A stretch of DNA of 64,000 bases from Strongylocentrotus droebachiensis (lineage: Eukaryota > Echinodermata > Echinoidea > Camarodonta > Strongylocentrotidae). The position numbers and the translations under genes were made by a program. The notes beneath the pieces were generated by a model that was not told the origin of the DNA, searched no databases, and saw only the letters and a list, made by a program, of their open reading frames with translations. The stretch is taken from the NCBI GenBank assembly GCA_035222895.1, contig JAVYIG010004933.1, positions 1 to 64,000 of the forward strand. Direction: 5' to 3'. This document shows, piece by piece, positions 1-12,554 of the stretch (position 1 is the first letter of the stretch; every line of letters starts with the position of its first letter).

Positions 1-100
1 AAATAATTTCACATTAGAGGTGAACTTCGAAAAATGTATTCAAAGGTATTTTGTACTAAAATAAGTTTTAAAGTTATCTTTACTTAAGTAAACCATATTT

Positions 101-661
101 TGTGGCCTTTTAATTGTAGAGTTTAAAACAAAATCAGGAACAGACGGATTCACAGCTTTTATATTTGATCTCTTAAAAAACGATAATAATTTATGGAACC
201 TTTCTGCTGATGGTGAATTTGGATCCTATGTTCACATCTAATGAAGATATCATGAAAATATTTTTTTTCGGGTGGTTTTTTCAAAAAGAATCTTCTCTCT
301 CTTTACAAAGACTTGTCTACAGGCATCTTGATGTGACTGCTTATCTTACTTTACTTAACTAAATTATATTTCTTGAATAATTGTGATGAATGGCACTATA
401 AATTCATCACTTTTTAAGTGAAAATATCTTGATTTGTGGCCTTTTAATGGAGAGTTTAAAAAAACACAGCAAAAGACAGATTCACAGCTTTTTTTTTATA
501 TAACTCTTGAAAAAGGTAAACAAATTCTGCTGACGGTGAATTTGGATCCTTTGTTCATATCTAACATCATGAAAATATTTGTGGTGGTTTTTTAAAGAGA
601 ATCTTCTCTCTTTTTTACAAAACCTTGTCTACAGGTATCTTGATGTGACTGCTTCTCTTAT
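101..661. repeat. diverged tandem duplication, period about 333 bp
   Basis: The block at about 101-350 recurs at about 434-661. Shared landmarks in the same order are TGTGGCCTTTTAAT, GATTCACAGCTTTT, GGTGAATTTGGATCC, ATCATGAAAATATTT and CTTGATGTGACTGCTT. About 80 bp between the two copies is not repeated. It has no coding potential. Confidence 0.85.
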
Positions 662-1290
662 GCATACTATCTATAGTTAAGAATGAATATGTGTTTGATT
701 CGTGACGATCTCTCCACATTTGTGGTTCGGCTCAATAACTTTGATTCAGAGCCCTAGAAAATATGCCAGATACAGGAGTAGAAATAGCACAATTTCTGGA
801 CCCACTGCATCCATTTTTGTTTCGGGACCGCATTGAGTTTGATGCCAGGAATTTAAAAATGGAAATAAGCTTTAGAATCTATAAGTTGGCAACACATTGA
901 GAGATTCAAATCCTTGTTTTTCTATCAAATTTGTCTTTTTTGTAATCCTTTTGACAATACTCGCGCCCATATGTATTATTTTCAGAGACATTACATTTTT
1001 ATTTTAACTATGCAGCAGGTAAAAGAAAAATATATTTGTTGCCAATTTAAATAACGATATGTGATCAATTTAGTGTATGTTTGGAAAAAAATATTGAAAC
1101 GAGCAAAAAAAAACTTTGCTCATGCAGGAGCCGCACAATAAACTGCCTCAGAGTGTCCCCACCCTGCCTTTCTCTGTTTTATTACATAGGCTCACAATGC
1201 CTAATTCAAATGTATTATAAGGTGTGAAGACCTGAATGAGGTTCAACAAAATAAACTGTCCTGTCAGAGCTGACGGATAGAATATCTCCT

Positions 1291-1316
1291 TTCTCTCTCT
1301 CTCTCTCTCTCTCTTT
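1291..1316. repeat. CT microsatellite
   Basis: A run of about 12 CT units on the + strand. Confidence 0.9.
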
Positions 1317-1689
1317 TCGTTTTTTGTTGATGTTCATTATTCAGGGAGAAAAAAAGATCTGGTACTGGTTATTCGTGTCTTGCTTTTGCGCTCTAGCTTT
1401 GGCACAATTGAGTATTTGGTTTTAATTTGCCTACTGCATACCTGACATGTTATTTGTTTGAACTGTAAGTAAGTCAGTTTGTTGTTCTGGCAGTCATCGA
1501 AAAGAGAGGATAAAATAGAATAGTGATGGAGAGCAGTGGTTTGAGAACTGGTAGTTTTGACATTAGAACACTTTTATGCTTGAGTGTGGCTCAACACTGA
1601 GATGCTGTGAGGACTGTATGGTATTTATTTCTTAAGAGCAAATTTGTTAGTTGTTTTTATAGTCTTGAAAAAGGTGGGATTTAAGGGAA

Positions 1690-1800
1690 ATTGAAGGGTA
1701 AGAGCAGTGGGTCGTATGATATGTAGGTCCATGGTTCAAATCCCAATTCAGGAGCACTGCTACTCTAGGCCAAGGCTTTGCACCAATATAGCGCTCGGGA
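1690..1800 (+). repeat. tRNA-derived SINE remnant
   Basis: The segment GGGTAAGAGCAGTGG (degraded A box) is followed about 35 bp later by GGTTCAAATCCC (B box) at 1733-1744, the spacing of an internal RNA polymerase III promoter. The downstream CCAAGGCTTTG resembles the body of the SINEs at 36766 and 40284. It is heavily degraded. Confidence 0.6.
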
Positions 1801-2496
1801 GGGTGATCATTTCTCAAAATTAAAGATGACCCAATATCGATTTAATATGACCCCTTTCCAATGAAATAGTTGTAGATGAAACATAAATCCAGAAATAGGT
1901 CTCTCTTTTTCAACCTAAGTTTAAAGCTTTCCTTCTTAATTCTTATTGCAGGATTGTGCTTTCTTAGTTTCTATCCAAATCCCCAAAGATGATTAGATCA
2001 TTTTTTTTGTTCAGATGTTATAGTAATTAATCCCATTCGTGTAAAACTCCATGTTTCCTTCAGACAAATTACTCGTACAAGACATACTTGGTTTTTTTTC
2101 TTCTCCATCTCTCACCAATGAATGTCATACATGGGTACATCTCCTATGCCATTATCTCCAAGGTGTAGGCTACTAATGCAGACAATTTACACTGACCTGC
2201 GCCTGGCCAATAGTAACCAAGCCCCTCGTCAGGGGAAAACAGAATCAACTCGCAAGACTCTCCATACGCTGGGGGGATCTTGTGTTTGACCACTCAGACT
2301 CCATTTTGTGTCGCCGTGACCTTATCAGGCAAATAAGCGTTGTATTGGTGTAATTAAGTTCACGGCGAGACCATTCTTGATTTCCGAGATGTCAATAATC
2401 CACCTTGGATCCGTCCAAGGAGAGGACTCCCTGGATATTGATTAGAATTAGGGCACTACGTCCTCTCGGGTCACTTGGTGGAGCTCTTCTTTCACT

Positions 2497-2548
2497 CATG
2501 CATGCACACACCCACACACACCCACACACACACACGCACACACCCTCA
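2497..2548. repeat. CA-rich microsatellite
   Basis: CACACACCCACACACA-type repeats with CCC and CGC interruptions. Confidence 0.85.
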
Positions 2549-3060
2549 AATCAGTCCATTATTTTGATAGGTATGGACAGATAAACATACAAACAGATAT
2601 ATAAATCCTCGAAGGAGATCCAATTCATGCATAGATGAAGCTACCCGTATTCATTTACTCATTCATTCAATGGAGTCTTGTCACACACACAAACAAACAC
2701 ACCCACACGCCCTTCTCATCCACACAACCATATCATTACCCTCAAAGGCACACAAACAAACAGACATAAAGACTAAAATTTACATAGATTTTTTTCAGAG
2801 GATGAAATTATTTATCACTCAACACCCACCCCACACCCTTATAACCAGTCCACTGTTAACATACAACTGTACATACTGACATACACAAATACTGACAGAC
2901 ATCAATGTCCATTCATGCACATCTGTATAATTCTGATGTTATTCAATGAAGTTCTGTTGCTCCCACATTCATATCGGCCCACCATGAGCACAGATTTTCC
3001 TTTTTTTTTTAAATCAGACAGACAAAACACAAGCGTAAGTGCACTAATAGGTTACTTTAA

Positions 3061-3562
3061 AGGTAATACAAAGTTTTGGTATGGGGTCATGAATTTGGTT
3101 CAAATGAACATATTGGAAGCATATGCGATCCTACAATATTCAGTGATCGTTGTCACGGTTGAAATCGAGTCTAAAGTTATGAAATTGTAAATATTGAACT
3201 CGTTATGATGTATAGCTCCCTCTCAAGGTCAAGATATTAATTAAGCTATAAAACAATGTTTCTTGACTAAAATCGACCAATTAGCTATTCCATTTTGGAA
3301 ATTATATATCGCAACTACATATTCTGAGAATTTCATGGTCGCAGCTATCATTGTACGCCCATAGGCGCTATTTGAAATTTATCAAAATTTACCGGGAGCA
3401 CCGGTAAATTTTTATATTCAATTTTTCTCGAAAGCAGAAGTGTTTTAAGGGCTAAATTTTCTAGTGCTTATAATACACCCACAGGGGCATCCAAATATAT
3501 CAAAATTGCAAAGAATCACTATCCGCCAAATTTTCAAAATTTCCCGAAACTTTGTATTACCT
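3061..3562. mobile_element. TTAA-type MITE
   Basis: This 502-bp element has perfect 16-bp terminal inverted repeats, AGGTAATACAAAGTTT at the left end and its complement at 3547-3562. It is flanked on both sides by TTAA (3057-3060 and 3563-3566). TTAA duplication is the hallmark of piggyBac and Kolobok transposases. No transposase is encoded. Confidence 0.85.
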
Positions 3563-4307
3563 TTAAAGCATTGAAAAAAGGGTTCAAAGTAACACAAACC
3601 AAAATAATAGACAAAGGTGCACATATCATTAACATTTTATGATCATTAAGGCATGGTCGCCCATGTTCTTAAGACAGGTTACATGGAAATAGTTGAGAAG
3701 CTCCCAAGTTTGTTAAAGCTTCTAAATAAAACAGACAAAAAGGCACATCCAATTTAACAAATGATTGTTCATTTATATGGCCACCGCCTTGTCTAACTGG
3801 AGATTACTTTAAACTTTAGGGAAGTTGGAAGAAATCCCAGAATTATCTTTAACAAAAAGTTCCAATAAAGGTTTTTATTTAATGTTAATAATTTTGAGCT
3901 GATTTATTGCTGCCACAGTGCAAGACTATACTCTCTTGGGAAAAATAAAATATCCTTCAAATCTATGAGTATGATAAATGTCAACCCGATTGTAAAGAGT
4001 AACTTTGTCACATTTTGCTTATTACATATTCTTCTGATTGCTAGGGATCCATTTAAATTTTATAATTTCCCCACAGAAGCTTTAGTACTAGCACTAATGG
4101 CCAGTTTGCAAACAAGAATTGTATTTTTATGACCCTGCCCACTGTAGGTGGTGCCAGAGGCATTATGTTTTTGGGGTTGTCCGTCCGTCTGTCCGCCCAG
4201 CTTTCTTGTTAATGCAATATCTCAAGGACCACTAGATGTATGAGCTTCAAAACTTGGAGATAGTGTGTACATATCACCATAAGAATCATTACTATTGTTA
4301 CTAATTA

Positions 4308-4353
4308 GTATTAGTAGTAGTAGTAGTAGTAGTAGCAGTAGTAGTAGTAGTAG
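4308..4353. repeat. TAG trinucleotide microsatellite
   Basis: About 14 TAG/AGT units with one CAG interruption. Confidence 0.9.
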
Positions 4354-4416
4354 GTTATTTATTCTTATTAACATAACCAGTAGTATGCACTCTCTTGCTT
4401 TACACCTACTCATTCA

Positions 4417-4492
4417 CACACCCACTCACTACAAACCCACCCACACCCTCATCCCTCTCACTGCAAACACACCCACACCCTCACTCCCTCTC
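4417..4492. repeat. CACCC-type minisatellite, left part
   Basis: Units of about 36-39 bp built from ACTACAAACCCACCCACACC and CTCACTCCCTCTC. The array resumes at 5229 and is split by the transposon at 4493-5228. Confidence 0.85.
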
Positions 4493-5228
4493 CAGAGATG
4501 CCAACTAGTACGGATTTCCCGTAATTTCTACGGGAAATCGGCCGATTACGGGCGGTACGATTTTCATACCATAAATTCCGGATTTTGCTGATTTTGCCGA
4601 TTTTCAAAATTAGCACTTTAAGGTTTAGCACGTTTAAGGTTTAGCACGTACTTTTGACTATTGCAGCGCAGCCATCCTTGAATCCATGCATAGAAATCCC
4701 ACAGGGCTTCCGATTGGACAATTTGTTATCTAGCACACCCTTTTCAGTGCATACATGTGCATACAACAACATGTGCTTCGCGAGCGGGGGGCCGGGTGAA
4801 ATACCTCTCTTGGCCGCGCCGCTACCGCCCGCCCAGCGCCAGGCCTCGCTACGCTAGCGCCGTGTACACTGTCGGATTTCTCACAGGCTGTCACAGCGTT
4901 CGTCGATTTTCGTCGACAATCTGAACTCATGTTGGTTGGATTTAGATATCAATCATCATGTCTTCCACAACTAAGAAGCGTGACAAGAAGTTACAGACTT
5001 TTAAAGAAGAATACAGTAAGAAATGGAAATGCATCGTGTAACACCAACTAATGAACAGGTATGTTACTTTTATTTAACTTGTTGTGCTATCGCGCTTGCC
5101 TGCGGGAGCTGCGCTTGCCAGCGTGCAGAAAAATTTGCGTCGCGCAGAAAATTACGGATTTTGTCTCCAAATTACGGATTTTTAGCCTTATGATTACGGA
5201 TTTGTGCTCTGAAAGGTTGGCATCCCTG
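4493..5228. mobile_element. CAGAG-ended DNA transposon with 6-bp target duplication (copy A, hAT-like)
   Basis: The ends are CAGAGATGCCAAC and the inverted form of CAGGGATGCCAAC (12 of 13 match). A 6-bp duplication CCTCTC lies at 4487-4492 and 5229-5234. Three copies of ATTACGGATTT sit about 21 bp apart inside the right end (5151, 5171, 5193), and related words sit at the left end; such subterminal repeats are typical transposase-binding sites. An ATG at 4958 opens a 27-codon frame, MSSTTKKRDKKLQTF onward, that stops at 5041 and resembles the lysine-rich start of BED-finger/hAT-like transposases. The element is non-autonomous. Confidence 0.8.
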
Positions 5229-5395
5229 CCTCTCCCTCTCACTACAAACCCACCCACACCCTCACTCTCTCTCCCTCTCACTATAAACCCACCCACACCT
5301 CACTCCCTCTCGATACAAACCCACCCACACCCTCACCCCCTCTCCCTCTCACTACAAACCTACCCACACCCTCACTCCCTCTCCCTCTCACTCAC
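5229..5395. repeat. CACCC-type minisatellite, right part
   Basis: About four units of 36-39 bp, each with ACTACAAACCCACCCACACC-like sequence followed by CTCCCTCTC blocks. It is continuous in composition with 4417-4492 across the inserted element. Confidence 0.85.
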
Positions 5396-7320
5396 ATGCA
5401 TAGAGCGGTGGATCATGGTGTATTGCTCATTAATTGGAGACTCAATAGTGGGGGAAATTAAATGGAAGTCATCCTTTTGATAAGGACATACCGCGCTATC
5501 TCCTGGTTGGTTGGTGTGCACGCTGGCACTGGCAGCGGATGCCTGCATCCAATCCGGCGGTTACCCTGTGATCTGGCGCTGGCGATAAAACGGTTCAGAG
5601 CATGTTTATTTTCACGGCTCTTGACATTCATCGGCCCTTAGAGGAGTTACACTGTCGTACAGCATCGTAGCGGGTAGGTAGTCTCCTAGCCTACTCTCAT
5701 TATGGCGATGGATTGCACGATGTGAACGGAGTAGGGATGAGGGGAGGAAAATTGATTTAGCAATAGATGAGTGGATTTGTGTCTGAGCACTCAATTAATT
5801 GATTGATTGTGGTATAGGTGGTTTGATTGAGGAGATATTTAATAACAGAATGTATGTGACTGACTGCAAAATATTACAATGTTCATCATGTGATTACTTT
5901 GTAATGAGCATTAATTGTGCCGTTGCTATTTGGAATGTGTAAAGAGAGACAATGGTCCTGCATGTGTGATGGCAAGTAATTCCAATGAAATTAATTTGCT
6001 TTACTATTTGATTTATACATTCAGAGTAAGTTGTGAGTGTTTAGATGACTGGAGATATTGCACATTTGTGTGAGGGCTTCATGTATGAAGTATCATGATA
6101 AAGGATCTAGCACATCAAATTGTTTTTCCTCAACTTCTATTGTCATCTGTAGACTGTACAACATATTATGTTAGAGATAACTGAACTTTACTGGGTGTAA
6201 GCCACAAATATGTTTAAATAACTGAACTTTGTAGGTTATTATTCCCATTGTAATTAATATTTCACTACGAGAGAGTTCTTTTGTAATTAGTCTCTTTTGT
6301 AATTATTCACTTGTCAAGTTCTCTTTTTTTTAACTTTTTTAAAAACTGTTTTTGAAATTTGAAAGATAATTTGAAAATTATTTGTCCTGTTGCAGGCAAT
6401 GTAGTGTTCAGGTTGTCATGATTTAGAAATTAAAGCCCGTCTTAAATGCATTGTACTCCTATTTTGTTGATGTATACAATAATTTATTTTATTTAATTTG
6501 ATTACAATACAGTAGACCCTCATTCATGTCAGGACTGTTAAAATAGTAAACAAAATTATATTCAACGTCTAATATGGCACATGTGACAGAGGGCAAAGCA
6601 ATGAAATGTGTTTCTAACTCATGAAAATGAACATGATAATATTGGAGGGAATGGAATGATGCAATGTTATAATGTGACCGTCTGCACGAAGCTGGGAGCA
6701 TGCACAATCTAATTTGGTCCTAGACACAGTTTGAAGCGCAGCTGTGCCGCATCCAATTTGCAGTCCCCGAAAGTAAAGTGAATTGCGTTATTTGGAGCAT
6801 ACTTCGCTGATGAATACAGTGTTAATTGTCTCTGGCTGGTCACGGCCATATTCATCTGTTTTCTGGGGGTGGAAAATGTTTTTCGATCGATGAAAGGATT
6901 ATTAGTTGAACACAGTAAAAGGATTTAATTTAATGATGGTAGCAGACAAGGTGGGTGGTTGATTACAGGTCAATTAATACACTGCTATACTACCATGTAA
7001 TGGCGGTAATTTGCACTTGTGAAGTACTGAATTAAATGGATCCAAATGGCCGCCAGTTTTGAGTGAGATATTTAAAGGACCTATTTCAATGATTTCCTAC
7101 TAAAGGTTCCTTAATTAATAAGTGTACGATTATGTCACTTGCCTGATGGATAGCAAAGTTTTAATCCTCATTCCTGAATATATGTCATGGAAACAAAGTG
7201 TATGGAATAATATTGGAATAATAATATTGTTTGTTGAGAGCCAGACAGAAGTTTACTCTGTGTAAAAGCATATGAGTTAGTCCTCTTCTAGCTGTCAGTA
7301 GACGATATGCAACTTTTTAA

Positions 7321-7681
7321 AATTCTGAATGATATTACTACTCTGATTAGTATTACCATTCTGAATAATATTACTTTTCTGAATGATATTACTTTTCTGA
7401 ATGATATTACTTCTCTGAATGATATAATTATTCTAAATAATGTTTAATATTCTGAATAATGTTACTATTCAGAATAATGTTACTATTCTGAATGATATTA
7501 CCATTCTGAACGATATTACTATTCTGAACGATATCACTATTCTGAATGATATTACTATTCTGAATGATATTACTATTCTGAATGATTTTACTATTCTGAA
7601 TGATATTACTATTCTGAATAAAATTACTATTCTGAATAATATTAGGCCTACTCTCTGAATAATATTACTATTCTGAATAAT
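7321..7681. repeat. 18-bp minisatellite, about 20 units
   Basis: The unit is ATTCTGAATGATATTACT, with AATGAT/AATAAT/AACGAT variants. Because 18 is a multiple of three, part of the array (7440-7658) stays open and would read as ILNDIT repeats, but there is no evidence that it is translated. Confidence 0.92.
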
Positions 7682-8553
7682 GGGTACATGCTTGCATACT
7701 ATCTGTATACTCTACACGCTTGATCATTTTCTTCGCAATATTGCAGGACTGTAGACTGCATGCGCCGAGGGCAATTTGAGACGAGAACAAAAAATAACAT
7801 TTATGCAATTTGATTTGTCATACAGCACCAGTCTTTAGAGCGGTGCTGTAGATCCTGTTAAGGTTATGTGGCATAGATTGGTATCTGCAGTAGTTTTGAC
7901 TTTTGAATTCAATCATGTGTGAAATGAGAAGTGAGAATTGCTGCACATTGTTTGTGTGTATACTTTATCACATTTTTCTGAAAAAACAATGAACTACAGC
8001 CATAGCCCTACTTGAATTTATGTCAGTTTAAGTTGCAAAATGTGATGTTTCAAAGCATTAAACGTGATTTTTTTTTTTTTTATTATCATTTTTTTTTTCT
8101 TCCCCCACCTCAATATTTCCAACATCAGAACTGTGTTTATTTTACTTGAGCATAACCTAGCTTTACTGCAAGTGTCAAAATCTATTTCTAGACATCAAAG
8201 AAAATACAGGAAACATTAAGCAGGCCATGCAGCTTTGGACCAACATCAGCCCTCATGAATACAAGGCATGTACATGCCCCTAATCCCTTACACAAATATG
8301 CCTAACTCATCATCATGTTTATCCAGGCATTCTTGGGCCCTATTAAAAGATTATGTGATTATCCCTTGCATCTGTAGAGATTAAGGCAGTACATATAAAT
8401 ATTTCTTTTATAGAAATAGCATGACAAAAGTACAGTAACATGTGTTGTATTTGTCCATCTGATTACAATTCACTTTGCCGCGTGAGGGGATTTTGACCAA
8501 AACTTTTACAAATTAACTGAAATAGTTACTGAACATCCAAGGGTGCATCTATA

Positions 8554-8919
8554 GGCCTGTCCTCACTAGCTCGAGATTGCCAAATATCCCGCTATTTGAA
8601 CTATCCCGATCGCAAACTATCCAGCTAATTTGCGTCTTCATGAGCTCAAAGTTGCAATGAGCGGGGTATTTGGTCGGGATTGTCATCCAAAGATATGGAT
8701 ATCTTGCAAAATATCCAGCTATTTGTCCGGTGCAGCTTCACCAGACCGAAGACGCGCACTATGCGCGAACGCTGAGCAAAATATCTCGAGCTAATTTCTC
8801 AAGGTCGAGTTTCAAGTTTCGAGGTCGAATCTTGAATTGATGAAGATGCGATTTGTAACTTCAGGATTATTTCCCAAATAGCGGGCTATTTGGCAATCTC
8901 GAGATGATGAAGACGCGCC
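8554..8919 (+). mobile_element. TA-flanked MITE with internal repeats, copy 1
   Basis: The 366-bp element begins GGCCTGTCCTCACTAGCTCG and ends in the inverted form GATGATGAAGACGCGCC, with TA on both sides (8552-8553 and 8920-8921). The inverted arms continue inward for more than 40 bp with mismatches (CTCGAGATTGCCAAATA). The word GTCTTCATNAGCTC recurs inside in both orientations. It has no coding capacity. Copies 2 and 3 are at 19424 and 34206. Confidence 0.85.
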
Positions 8920-10192
8920 TATTGTAATAGCTTCTTTTGTTTTTCTTGATTTGATAAACAGTACTTGAGCAGGAAAATTTGGAATAATGTTGTGATGCCA
9001 TGTTTAGAGTTGCGTTCATTTGAGTGTGTCAATTGGGAGAGATTGACTATTTGTTTAGCTATTATTGTTTCAAGTTGAGTTCCATGTGGTTATTGAACAT
9101 CTAAGGGTGCATATCTATAAAAGCTTTCTTTTGATTTGTCTTAATTTTATAAGCAGTACTTAAACAGAACAACAGGGAATTTTGTTAACAAAAATCTCTA
9201 ATGAACCATGCAAGGGTGCTTTTCTGTGGAAAGGATCTTGCTTTGGGACAACTAAACTGTCCAATAAATATGTCTTTCCTGTTTGATACAAAAATTTGAG
9301 ATGGTCCATTGCTTGTTTATGCATGGAAGTGTTTGTTTTTGTTTTCATCAGTCACAAACTTAACATGCTGAATTAGTACACACATTTATTCATTTGATTC
9401 ATTCATTATTCATTTGGAACATATGCAAGATAAAATAACATAGTCATATAGAAAGAAAGAAAGAACAATTTATAGAAAACACTTTCTGTGCTAGCTTTGT
9501 TTGGTATGGAATCAGCTAATTTGATCACTTTAACCCGCAGGTCTTCCTCTTAGATCAATTTGGCAAGCAGCATAGAAAATAGTATTAAGTATTATAAATA
9601 CATGTCTAAAAAAAAAATTAACATAAGAACATTAATTGTATGTGCAAGATTGTTTGTTTATCGTTTGGTATAAGGAAAAAATGAGGGGACATGTGAAAGA
9701 AACAATGAGTGAAATTTATGATATATGTCACACTTCTTTCATAAGTTCTCCTTGAGCCAGCCCAGTTCCCTAATTTCTATCAACGCCTCTTCAACTGTGA
9801 CCATCTGTTACTTTTTAATCGTCTAAAAGCTTTTACTCGTCACGGAGAATCCTACACATACAGCGTACAGAATGTAATTTCCGAGGTTTCAGAGCCGATG
9901 GGCATTTTGACAAGTGATTCATATTCTTGGTGTTGCTCAATCAGCGGAACGTGTTCATCTCAATTTCTATTTTTGTTCACTTCATCTGCATAACAAACAC
10001 TAGCTTGTGACTGAGAGGGCACAGGGCAGATGCTCCAAGTCAAATGTGAAGAGAAAAAAAGAGAATTAAAAAACAGAGGGAAAAGGAAACATGAAAAGAA
10101 GATCATATGACCTGTTTCCATTGACTTCCTCACCCTCTCCCTAATCAATGTCTCGTTAACTTGTACTTCATCTATACTGAGTAAGACCAGTG

Positions 10193-10211
10193 ACCCCCCC
10201 CCCCCCCCCCC
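10193..10211. repeat. poly-C tract
   Basis: A homopolymer of about 19 C on the + strand. Confidence 0.9.
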
Positions 10212-10361
10212 TCTCGTTCTCATAATGACAATGCCCCCTCAATGTTTGGACCCATGCACTCCTCACATTAGAGCAGGATGCAAAAGGTGAGCAGTATTAA
10301 ATTAATCAACTGCCTGTCTGGAGCAGGAACATTACTTTAATGATTGTCAATGCCTGCAACC

Positions 10362-10574
10362 GATTCCATGACATTTGCTCCGGCGACAATTGCTCCGCTG
10401 TAAATTTCATACACTAATCGAATGGCTAACTTCAACCCTGGATTCAACACTATACCCTACCCTAAACCTAACCCTAAACCTAACATAAAACCCTATTGAA
10501 ACCCTAACCCTAACCCTACATCTTAGACGAAATAAAGCCCGGAGCAATTGTCGCAGGAGCAAATGTCGTGTCAC
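10362..10574. mobile_element. MITE with 9-bp target duplication and internal telomere-like repeats
   Basis: A 9-bp direct repeat CCTGCAACC (10353-10361 and 10575-10583) flanks 213 bp whose ends fold back: GACATTTGCTCC plus GCGACAATTGCTCC at the left (10370-10396) against the same words inverted at the right (10541-10567). Between the arms are degenerate CCCTAA/CCTAAA units (about 10455-10524). A 9-bp TSD is typical of Mutator-like elements, but the superfamily is an inference. Confidence 0.75.
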
Positions 10575-12257
10575 CCTGCAACCACATAGAATCCTAATAT
10601 ATAGGTCACGTTCAAATTGAAAACTAGACCTAGCTGTCCAATTATTTTTGCTAAAGTCGATTGAAACCAAAGATCTTTGGGCCAATGTGTGCAGGAAGCG
10701 GCAACGTAGTTTTGTTCCGTTCTAAGTAATCAAGCAAACTCTCCATGCAAACGATCCTACCCTGCCTGAAATATAGATACAGCTTCACTCAACATGGTTT
10801 AATAACACCCACATCCAAACATTGATCATGCATATTTATGATTATAAGCTTTTATATCGTTGCTGGGACATAGTGTGTTGTTTTTGGATGGAACCATTGA
10901 CCATCATATTGGTCACTGGATAGCATTAGAGTGTCACTCAAGGTTGATGCTTTCACAGCCTAGCACCTACCACTAGTCTTACCCCAAGGCTTTTTGAAGT
11001 TAATTAGCATCTGAACATTATAGACCATTTCGTTAATAGCACATGGGTAAAGTGACCCCAAATATCAGCAGAACTTCTCATGGAGAAGTCCCACTTTGTG
11101 TATTTTAGAATAATCAATACCAAAGTCATGTATGTGCTTCATGAAAAGCTTTTGTTTGCCCTCTTGTATCATAAGATACCGTAGGTGCACACATGAATAC
11201 TGATTACATATGAGCACATACTGTCGGTGGATTTTACAATTTTATCAGAAATGACCTTAATCTGCCCATGCGCAGATAGTATTTACGAAAAGGCTCATTA
11301 TTGTGGGGTTGGGCAGTCTTCATTATACACAAAACCTACTCTGCAGACAGAGGGTTTAAATTCAATTCAATTTTTTTTCTTCAACATTTACTACAATTCC
11401 TAAAGTCTTGAGCAGAGCCTAGCTCTGTCAGTCTTTGGCTGTATCCGGCGCAGCTGAAGTACACAGCCTATGCAGTATGCTGTCAGCCTAGTCTCACAGT
11501 GCAGACATGGTTAAGCACAGCGACTGACAGGGTTATGGCTGCAAACTACACAGTCTATGGTGTAAAAGCATATTTCTGTACTTCCAAATCAGTGTTATTT
11601 AATTGCACAGACATGAATAACGAAAATATGAAATCATGAATGTTTGGTATCAAAATCAAACATCTGTGATATATTTACCTGATAATTGATTTTGCTACCG
11701 AATACTAACCTCGAAAGTAATGCTTTTCCCCTCTCTCTCTATCATTAGTCAGATTAGAATCTATGTTTATAAATATTAATCTAAAAGTAGAATAAATAGT
11801 TAGAATTTTAAAGAAAAAAGAAGAATTCTGATTAGCTAGACCGGTAACTCTGTATCAAATGTAAGGATACTAGAGTCTCCTAGTTCTACCATTGTGTTGT
11901 TTACAACATATGAGATGCATTAAAAAAAGTTTCAGAACTAATTCTCATCTTATTCTGCACATCAAACTTTTTCTTGTAGAGGATATGTGACATTTTCGGG
12001 ACAGAAAATATCATGCTGTTGACAAGTTCTTATTTGATAGCCAGATTCCTACTTCCAGCATGTCAGGACATTTCAAACGTGAATGTGTCAAAAGAATTTG
12101 ATATATTCCTTTGAAAAGTAACTGCTTCATGCATTGCGAATGCCTGTGATATAAGTTGTACTTCTCAATAATAAAAAACTAGGGCAGTTGGAAAGTTCAC
12201 TTCTTGGGCAAAAGTGATATTTTGAAAGATGTTCTTCCTCGGAATAAAGCTATAAAA

Positions 12258-12500
12258 ATGAAGAGAGAGAGAGAAGAGAAAGAGAGAGGTGAGAAAGAGA
12301 GAGGGGAGAAAGAGAGAGGGGGGAAAGAGATAGGGAGAAAGAGAGAGGGGAGAAAGATAGTGAGAGAGAGAAAAATAGTGAAAAGTAGAGAGAAATAGAG
12401 GGGAGGTAGAGGGATATGTAAGAGATAAAGAGAGAGAGAGAGAGAAAGAAATATAGTGAGAAGAGAGAAAGGGAGAGGGAAGAAAGATAGTATGAGAGAG

Positions 12501-12553
<53 letters not shown>
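12258..12553. repeat. GA-rich purine tract
   Basis: About 300 bp of GAGAGA with AAAG and GGG interruptions on the + strand. It creates long serine/leucine frames on the - strand that are not genes. Confidence 0.95.

Positions 12554-12554
<1 letters not shown>

Noticed and set aside
7440..7658. Repeat protein of ILNDIT units
   Set aside because: It is a translation of an 18-bp minisatellite with no splice context, no coding neighbours and no family match.
10455..10524. Ancient telomere fusion or healing site
   Set aside because: The CCCTAA-like units lie inside an element with inverted ends and a 9-bp duplication, so element cargo is the simpler reading.
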